Origin: Agrocybe praecox
Taxonomy: Eukaryota > Basidiomycota > Agaricomycetes > Agaricales > Agrocybaceae
NCBI GenBank assembly: GCA_964017145.1
Contig: OZ024845.1
Location: forward strand, 2,418,001 to 2,482,000
DNA: 64,000 nucleotides
Direction of reading: 5' to 3'
The notes under the pieces are model-generated. The model searched no databases, was not told the origin of the DNA, and was given only the letters and a program-made list of their open reading frames with translations. Shown piece by piece: positions 56,301 to 64,000 of this stretch. Position numbers and translations under genes: made by a program. The number at the start of each line of letters is the position of its first letter. Positions within the stretch are counted from its first letter, which is position 1.

Positions 56301-56929
56301 GGCGTTGCGCTATTTTTAATTGTGATATCATCATTTTGAAACTATATTTAATTTTACGTGCATATTTTATATCCTAGATTAGATTAGATATGCAAAAAAG
56401 CGACTTGCTTGTTTTATTGTTTTGGGTGGCAATTCCCAATTTGGTAGTTATTTCCCCTTTGGGCACACTCTTTTCAGAACACATAAAATTATTCATATTT
56501 TTATTTTTATTTTATACGCTACTGTACATAAGACAATGTACAATTTTTAATAAATAATATACCACTGAGAGACACAGGTCGAGGGGGATGAAGCTAGAGG
56601 AGAAGATGAGAACACATCGTGTTCTCGTGTTCTCGTTCGCTTGTACCTCCCCTCTTGCTTGTGCCTCTCTGCATACCATGCCCCTCGCCCGTCCCAACCC
56701 ATACCGTCGTGCACGCTGTGCTCGTCGTCTAGCTGTCGCGCTCGTCTTCTGGTCGTCGTGTTCTGGCCGTCGTCGTGGTCTGGCATCGTTTCCCTCTTTG
56801 TTGCTCTCTTTGTTGCCCTTGTCGTTGCTCTCGTTGCCCTCGTCGTTGCCCTTGTTGCCCTTGTTGTTGCCCTTGTTGCAGCTGTCGTTCCCTTCGTTGT
56901 TGCCATCGTTGTTGCCCCTGTTTACGTCG

Positions 56930-57865
56930 ACATTGCTATCGTTGTTGTCATCGTTGTTGTTGTCGTCCGCAATGCTGGTGGTGATGGTGAGAGGTGTGGT
57001 CAGTCGGTGGTGGTGGTGAAGGCCGTTGGTGATGATGGTGATGGGAGTTGGCAAGCAAGAAATCAACCTTGATGCATGATGGTTGATTTCTGTCCAAATC
57101 TGGTGTTTCCCATGCCGGCCCAGTTTCGACCGAGGGTCAAGCTCATCGTCGTGCACGATGATGAGAGTAGAATACCAATGTTTTAAATAAATAAAATATC
57201 ACAGATGTCGTAAAAAAATATATTTCAAACAGTTTAGCAAAGTAAAGAAAAAATCTTTTTTTTTTTACTATCAAAACATCGGTATCTATGTATGTACAAG
57301 CCCTGCGAGGTGATTTCGTGACGGCTCTCCACAAAATAAAATTTATTACTACTTGAAAAACGATATATTTTACACTATTAAGTACGTGTATTTACTGTAA
57401 GCTATCTAAATAGTGTCAATGTAAATAAAAATGGCCCTTAGATTGATGTACAATACGAAAACCGTCGATGCATAATTTATGCATCAAAATTCAATACGAG
57501 CAAAGGTGGAGGCTCATACTTATGACGGTTCTTTATGTTATTCTGGTATGTTTCTTTTTTTTCTTCATAAAATACATGTATTACACTATTAGAATACATT
57601 ATACTATTTACTTTTTTCAACAGACATCTGTAGACTCTCTCATTGTCGTGCACGACGATGAGCTCGACCCGGTTATTGACCGGGCCGGCATGGGAATTAC
57701 CGGATTTGGAACAAATCAACCACATCCTTGGTTGATTCGTTCCTTATCAACCACCATCACAACCACCACCAACCGACCTCTTGCACCCAGCCCTCCCTCT
57801 CTCACCTCCACCACCACCACCACCACCACCACCATCGTGGACAACAACAACAACAACAACAACAA
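56930..57865. repeat. inverted pair of a simple-repeat-bearing element
   Basis: The left copy (56930-57155, minus) and right copy (57637-57865, plus) both read CGTGCACGACGATGAGCT, then GACC...GGGCCGGCATGGGAA. A CACCATCAC-rich tract follows and then a trinucleotide run: AACAACGAT/GGCAACAAC-like on the left, (CAC)n and (CAA)n on the right. They are separated by about 480 bp of AT-rich DNA. Long Asn/His-rich frames here are repeat artefacts. Confidence 0.7.
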
Positions 57866-57884
57866 CAGCAATGTTTCAGCGAGC

Positions 57885-58315
57885 AAGTGAACAGGGCAGC
57901 GAGCAGGGCAGCGAGCAGGCAGGCACCAGACGGATAGGCACCAATGGATAGGTAGGGGCTAGGCACCAGCGAGCGAGGGGGCAGCCACCAGTGCGTAGCA
58001 TGACCGAGTGAGGAGCTACCCACCAGCAAGCAAGAGGGTACGCACTGGCGCGTACCACGGCCGAGCGAGGAGGTACGCACCAGCGTGTAACACAACCGAG
58101 CGACTAGGTACGCACCAGTGCGTAACACCAACGAGCGAGGAGCTACTCACCAGCAAGCGAGAGGGTACGCACCAGCATGTAGCACCAACAAGCCAGGAGC
58201 TACCTACCAGCGCGTACCACCAGCGAGCGCGAAAGGTGGACACAATCGGGTAGGGGCTAGGCACCAGCGATCGCGTACGCACTATCGAGCGCGACAGGTA
58301 TGCATCAGCGCCTAG
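57885..58315. repeat. minisatellite of GTACGCACCAG units
   Basis: Irregular tandem units of about 35-45 bp built on AGCGAGGAGGTACGCACCAG, each with a variable CGTGTAACAC/CGCGTACCAC-type part; roughly ten units. It lies directly after the right copy of the inverted pair and is GC-rich against AT-rich flanks. Confidence 0.75.
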
Positions 58316-59724
58316 CAGCCACTGCAGTCATATTTTTATATGATATATTGGTAGTTGCCAAACTATGAGCATGCATCCAGAACGGTATCTACCTGGGCTG
58401 GCAGTTGCCAGACCTATATGTTTCACTGCCTATGTGCTTGACTGGTCATGTGCTGTGACTGGTTGTTACTGATTGCATCAAAATACAAAAGCATGACTTT
58501 TTGCTTGCCTCTATTTACACATTCAGGATTCACAGCCACAATTTTATGGCCTCAAATACAAACAAATAATAAATAAGGTATGATCAGCCACCAACACACC
58601 CAAACATCAAACAATTTAGGACTTAAGTGATGTCACAACCAAATACCTTAATAAGGCAAGTGAACTTTGGAGTTTGAGGATTTTGCATAAAGGCCCATCA
58701 ACACATAATGATGGCAACTAAGACATGACCAAATAAGATCAAATCTATTTTTAGAATAGATCTATATTTAGTTCGTTCTATTTTTAAAACATTTTACATA
58801 TTTGGTTAGATCAAGCCTAAAATGGTATAGCACATATTTTTTGATGATTTTAAAAATTATATTTAGCATGCTATGAATATTTCAATTTTTTATTTTGATT
58901 TGCATCCGGCTTTCCACGGATATTTTGCGTTTTGTGGCTGAACCATTGATGATTATGTAATAAAAAATATTTAGCATAGCTTTTGAATTTTTCTCTACAA
59001 CTTTGGTTTTTGGTGGCTGTGCACCAAATCACATGACTATCACATGCTAGCAGCCATCTACAGGACGTCAGACTGGCAACTGCCAGGCTGGCATCAGGAA
59101 AATGACCATTATCCCTAGGTGTCCCTCAGGGAATCCCAGGGCATCTCAGGGAGCTAGGGCAGCCAGGGTCTCCTTGGGTCTCCTAGGTTATGGTCATCCT
59201 GGAACTAAAATCTGAAACTGTCCCTAAGTTCTCCTTTTGTAAACTTTATTTATTTATCTATTTATAAAGTTCTAAAGAACGCATTTGTAATTGAGCTTAT
59301 TCTAAAGTAATATAGAGACTCAATGTAATTGAGATTTAAGTATAGATTCTTAGTCTATCTTCAAAGCCTTAAAGCGTAGCCAGTTTGATAGGTCAAACAA
59401 GTTGATTTTATAAGTATTTAATTACACAAAGTGTTATTTATCCACTTAGAAAACAATTCAGTTTGAAAAGAGTTCTATATTACTAAAAATTATCAAATGA
59501 ACTAAACAGCGTCTTTGTTTCCCTATGACATAAATTATTTAAAAAAAGATACCACATCACCAAAAAATACTTATTAACACAAAAAGCGCCTTCAGTTCCA
59601 GAAAAAGAAATCAACACCTACAGTGCATAAAAGAGTACCCAGGACCGGTTCAATCATATAGAATGGTGCAAAACATTATACATTATATAGCGTAAAAGAA
59701 AACATTGAGTAAGAATAGAGCTAT
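58316..59724. other. AT-rich interval with one MITE-like element
   Basis: 1.4 kb, no gene. It contains GGCAACTGCC-type motifs near 58395 and 59080 and the element at 59095-59202. Confidence 0.4.
59095..59202. mobile_element. short MITE-like element, CAGGG-rich
   Basis: The ends CAGGAAAATGACCATTATCC and, in reverse complement, CCAGGATGACCATAACCTAG match imperfectly. The interior repeats CAGGG/CCCAGG motifs like the element at 51323-51460. Confidence 0.55.
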
Positions 59725-61770
59725 TTACAAAGTACTAGCCCCTGTAGTTGATCCAGTCGAATCCTCTACTTCATCCTGATTGTTCGAAAAAGGGCCTGTT
59801 ATGAGCGCGCCGTTACCAGAAGTAAAAGAGGCAGTGGATTCTGTGGAAGTGGAGGCTTGTTTGCTTTGAGCGGCGCGAGCAATAGCCCCTAATGCCATAA
59901 AATCAACTCCCTCAAAATCATCCTCAACGTTGTGAAGATCAGCGCCTGCACGACTTTGGGAACTAATCAAAAGCAGAACTTTATCAGTATCAAATAATAA
60001 TGGATGTAATAAGGCCAGCACTTACTAAACAGTTTTAAAAAGCTCTCGTTGAAAGTAATTTGCATAGCCAGAATCCTGGGATTTGGTGACAAAATAATTC
60101 CATGCCTCTGTATGATGTTCGTATCTGAAGAAATAAATTAATAACATTGAAATAGCATTAAAAGAAGGGGATTACTTAGCACGGCAGTTTTCCTCACTAA
60201 AGGGGACCTGAAGCTTGACGCCTGTGACCCACTGCTTTAAGCAGTTTTCGATCTAAAATATAATACTTGAATTAGCGAAAACTCATTATAAATTAAATTA
60301 CTTACACATGTCACAACCAGAATGATAACTGGCGCTGGAATTTTTTGCTTCGCCATCATGATGTTGTAAGCGTTTAGGTCAGACTTTGCCTTCCCTGTAC
60401 AAAACCACTGCTGGCGGATAGCCTCAGCAATTATAGGGTTGCCATAGGGACGTAAGGTATCGACCTCTCTATTCTGTCAAATATAATGATATAAGGCAAC
60501 AAAAAAGAAAAAAGAAAAGACGTACTTCAAAGTTAATACCTCCAAACCTAAATCTCCCCTTTTCCAGCAACCAAGCGACATAGCCTGCACGGTCTTGAGC
60601 CTTTGAAAATTCCCCTGGAAGACCATAATGCCCTGTGATAAGGTTTTGAACACGATTGGCTAAAGTATTGGTCAGACTGCCTCTATCGTAAATCGCCTAA
60701 TGATAGATATCAAAATTTAAGAAAATACATGCATGTCAGTGAGTCAGCGCAGAACTCACATAGGTGATTAAGCTATCGATAGTGTCCTGGTCTTTACTTT
60801 GAATAAGGTCTTGCAAAATCTTTTTGAGAATAGGTGTTGACGCTGCTTGTTTGAGAAGGTCCATGTTAAACTTAGCTCTTTCAGCCGGACCTTTGGGAGG
60901 ATATGGGGTATCTGAATCGAATATGATATGATAAGAAAATGAATGGTTATAAAGAAAGCCTATGATACCTAATGCAGCTTGTTGTCGAAAGTGCTTCTTG
61001 GCCATAATGGCTAAGGGTAAAACAGTATCATCAAAGTCTTCTCTCTTGATTTTTCCAAACTTGCGGCCACTGGCTGTTCTTTTTTTGGAAGCAATCTTTC
61101 GGCTACCCGTATCAGCAGAAGCCTGTGTAAAGATCTACAAAAGAGTAAGTTATATATAACAGTTAAAGGAATATATAAAACCAAACCCCATTTGAAGCAA
61201 ACATGCTAAGTCCCCGCTCTTCATCTTCTTTGTCATCTTCTTCATTGTCTTCTTCGTCTTCCTCTGAGGCATTGGACCCATCATTACCTTTGCTTGGCAA
61301 GTCTTCTTCAGGCTCTTCTGGAGGAAAAGCATCTTCATCTTGGCCAAGACTGAGAGAGTTTGCCAGGTGCGCTTCATCCTCATCCAGAACGCGTGGGCGC
61401 TTAGCTCTTGGTGCAATTGAAGTTTGAGCCCTAGGACTGTCCTCCTCATCTTCCGATGATTCAGCTGAGGATTCATTATCCCTAGCGTCTTGATTTCTCT
61501 TGCGTATGCCTATCAAAAGGAAGCATTGAAATTTAGTATGAAGAAGAAGAAGAAAAACACACCTTGCATTCTGAGTTGCTCTGCAGCTTTTGCAACTTGT
61601 TCAGCCTTCTTATTTTGTTCCATTAAACCCTTGGATGTTTCTATATCAGGAGTAAAGTCACGACTGGCTTTATTTCCAGAGTGAGTCTTTGTAGAGGTTT
61701 TGCTTTTGGACGTTGACTTTGGAGCCTTTGCCTGCTTCTGTGTTGACACTCTAGTATTAGTGTTTGGCAT
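59725..61770 (-). CDS. DUF6532-type nuclear protein
   Basis: Intact 533-residue protein. Exons in gene order: 61770-61563, 61509-61187, 61134-60969, 60911-60760, 60696-60526, 60473-60306, 60252-60176, 60124-60026, 59962-59725 (1602 nt). The N-terminal third is charged and disordered: Lys/Thr-rich start, RKRNQ, RAKRPRVL (likely nuclear signal) and long Glu/Asp runs (about 130-170). The conserved part begins DFDDTVLPLAIMAKKHFRQQ, continues DTPYPPKGPAERAKFNMDLL, QWFCTGKAKSDLNAYNI, PAPVIILVVTCIENCLKQW and FSEENCRAKYEHHTEAWNY. It matches the arrangement of the agaricomycete DUF6532 domain. The tail is Ser/Thr-rich. It starts 193 bp downstream of the TET/JBP-like gene on the same strand. DUF6532 has no known activity; many copies sit near repeats. 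Confidence 0.75.
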
Positions 61771-61962
61771 TCTGAAGGAATAGGAAGTAATGAAATCAGA
61801 ATGTAGGAAGAAGTAATAAAATCAGAGAAGAAAGTTGTGGTAGTGAGCAAAAGCGAACATAGAACATGAAACACGAGAGTGAAAATTCAACATGTCAAAC
61901 ATGGAACAAACTTTGTTAAACAAAAACTGAGAAGTATGACTACAAACTCTAATTACGATTCA

Positions 61963-63774
61963 TTAATGAATAAAGTCCTTATTATGACCCCAACCATTAT
62001 AATCTGTTATCCAATCTTGAGCACTTTTGTCAGTATGAAAGACAAAAGAGGCTCGCTTTCCATCAAAATCCATATTAAAATGGCTGACATAATTGGAAGG
62101 AAATGCCGCAAAATCACCATTTCTTGCCGACATAGCAAGGCTGATTTCATGGAAACCAATATCTCCTCCAATGCAATCGGAAGCCACTAATAACCCACAT
62201 ACTCGCCAATCTTTGTAGTCTCTGTGGAAGGTGGTAGAGCAGTTGAGATTTAATACAAGACTGCTGAACGGTTCCATGGGTGCAACTTCGTAGTCTGGAA
62301 GCAGATCCACGTATTTGGATAATTCCTTCATGATTTCAGGAAGAAGGGCTTCCATCTGTATCATATGATTTTTTTAATAAAAATACTACCAAAATCAAAC
62401 AAAAGACTTACTGTATCTTTGGTCCAACCAAAAACATCTTTAAACATATCCTTGAAGATAATATATTCCTCCATGTTGTCGATGGTCTCTTTGGAATATC
62501 GAGGAATCAATTGAGAAAGAGCTTGCTGACGCTGAGCTTTTTTCTTCTTCAGACGATAAGGAGAGACATCTTGAGGAGATCCAGCCCCCTATAAAGAATA
62601 ATATCAGCCTTGAAAAAGAAGAAGAAAAAAATACAATACCTTGGTGGCGAATCTGTTGTATAATGTAAAATGAATATTAGGATAAAGAAAGTCCCATGGT
62701 TCTCCTTTCGTATTTGTAGGTTTGAAGTCCTTTGGCCATATAGCTGTAAGACGATCACATAGATCATCTCTGATGTCATCTGGCATCGAAGGAACTACTA
62801 TGAGCAAAAAGTTTCCGTTTTTATCATTGATACGAAGAGTTTTGCTAGAATGTAAAATGTAAATATCATATGGGTGTGAAAACGAAAAAAAGATATATTA
62901 TACCTTCCAAGTATTGAAGGATTGAATCTAACATATACTCCTTCACGCTTTCTGCCAGTTTTTAATAAGTCTTGAATCTAATTAAGATAGCATGAGACAA
63001 TGAACAATAACAAGTGACTATTAAAAATACTTACCTTTATTTTAAGGTCTTCAAGGTCTTTAGCCCAGACACCATCTTCAACACACTGCCTTTCCTTTTC
63101 GGTGAAGTCAAAAATCTTCTTAGGATTTTTCTTTGGCCCTGAAAATTTCCGATTTTGTCCTAAGTTGGGATCAAAATTTGTGTCGATAATATAGACTTCC
63201 ATGTCAGAAAGAGACGAAAGAGAGGAAAGAGAGGAAAGGGGCGACAAAATGTCCAGGTTCTCTTGAGGTTGATCAGTCCTATCTCTACCAGAATTTGATT
63301 GGATGAAGACGTCCATATCAGAAAGAGGCAAAAGAGGCAAAAGAGGTGACAAAATGTCTGTGTTCTCTTGAGGTTGGACATTCTCATCTCCTTTAGAATT
63401 TGATTGGATAGAGTTAGAGATCAGTTGAAAACGCCGAATAGTTTCTTCTGTGGATGAAAAACAAGGTCGCCAAACATCCTCATTCCGCACGCTAATTCGA
63501 AAAGATCTAAATATAAAAGCTAAGCTCAAAAACAATTCAAAAATAAAATAAAACCATACCGTGAACGAAGTGCACCAAAGTATCGTGCACTAACTAAGAC
63601 ATTCGTGCAATCTACAGATTCTGCTATTCCATGATAGGTAAGCTGTGCTGCGTCCAAGAGAGATGGTAGAACCAATGGCCATCTGTTACGCATTTTATCG
63701 ACAGCAGGTATGATGATTTTGATTACAAGCTTTCCAAGGGACGATTTTAAATTGACTTTACATTTAAATATGTG
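61963..63774 (-). CDS. TET/JBP-like 2-oxoglutarate/Fe(II) dioxygenase, 5' end unresolved
   Basis: Likely nucleic-acid-base dioxygenase of the fungal TET/JBP group (oxidation of 5-methylcytosine). Exons in gene order: about 63774-63560, 63506-63035, 62977-62904, 62844-62640, 62588-62412, 62355-61963; phases agree. The catalytic end reads SLVLNLNCSTTFHRDYKDWR (HxD metal ligands), GGDIGFHEISLAMSARNGDF, PSNYVSHFNMDF (distal His) and KRASFVFHTD (Arg for 2-oxoglutarate). Upstream are GKRKREGVYVRF-like and IWPKDFKP...IHFTLYNRF segments, and a central repeat of DILSPL...LSDMxV blocks. Coding-like sequence continues beyond 63774 in another frame (KKKDFISKLPGVVMDSICQI near 63880-63820), so the true start is probably outside or just inside the edge. 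A KDZ remnant lies 9 kb away. Confidence 0.6.
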
Positions 63775-64000
63775 CAAAACAAGTTGAAGACATGGATAAC
63801 TGACTCGGATTTGGATTGGAAATTATTTGGCAAATACTATCCATCACAACACCTGGTAGCTTAGATATAAAATCTTTCTTTTTCGCAGCTGCAACAAGTA
63901 GTAGAAAATATATAGAACCTGGATGGCTTGATAAGATGAATTATTCCATATCAACACTTATAAAAACGCACCAGCTTCCGCTAACTTGGCATAATTTGAT

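Noticed and set aside
56512..57156. A 214-codon minus-strand frame rich in Asn, Gly and Lys
   Set aside because: It is generated by trinucleotide runs in a repeat element, has no domain, and the opposite strand gives equally long Leu/Val-rich frames.
1..64000. CRISPR array, integron or bacterial operon
   Set aside because: Repeats here are adjacent minisatellites without unique spacers, and genes have spliceosomal introns, so bacterial features do not apply.

Overview
The window is nuclear DNA of a mushroom-forming basidiomycete (Agaricomycetes). Evidence: genes are cut by many 50-65 bp introns (GT...AG, CTNAC-like branch sites), secreted laccases occur as paralogues, and lineage-typical families are present (DUF6535, DUF6533, DUF6532, KDZ transposase remnant, TET/JBP-like dioxygenase). 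An exact genus cannot be read from the sequence. All exon models below were built by eye and checked for phase; each intact model closes to a whole number of codons.

Layout. 0-20 kb: a large inverted duplication. Left arm is laccase 1 (+, 2127-4859) converging on a GH24 lysozyme (-, 5340-6205). Right arm is a decayed lysozyme copy (+, 15855-16535) converging on laccase 2 (-, 16753-19615). Between the arms lie a perfect 85 bp palindrome, a decayed MDR dehydrogenase, a proline-rich zinc-cluster regulator, a long pyrimidine-rich stretch, TAF13 and an RRM protein. 20-30 kb: repeats, a long hairpin element, a DUF6535 membrane protein and a P-loop GTPase-like gene with a broken upstream segment. 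30-45 kb: two families of segmental duplications around a DUF6533 membrane protein and an intact D-amino-acid oxidase. 45-49 kb: a second GTPase-like gene with a 1.87 kb intron filled by about 24 copies of a 72 bp repeat. 49.8-59.5 kb: decayed genes (KDZ transposase, SDS23-like), MITE-like elements and minisatellites. 59.7-64 kb: an intact DUF6532 gene and a TET/JBP-like dioxygenase in tandem on the minus strand; the latter's 5' end is unresolved near the window edge.

How they fit. Laccase and lysozyme are secreted enzymes (phenolic oxidation, bacterial cell-wall lysis). TAF13, the zinc-cluster protein and the RRM protein are nuclear housekeeping or regulatory genes caught inside the inverted duplication. 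The 50-64 kb part is accessory DNA in which a possible 5-methylcytosine-modifying enzyme sits near KDZ debris and several decayed genes whose stop codons fit C-to-T change. The most unusual structural signals are runs of micro-exons (2, 6, 9, 10 and 14 nt), some carrying copper-ligand codons, and the intronic repeat whose units nearly all carry a 3' splice-site signature.
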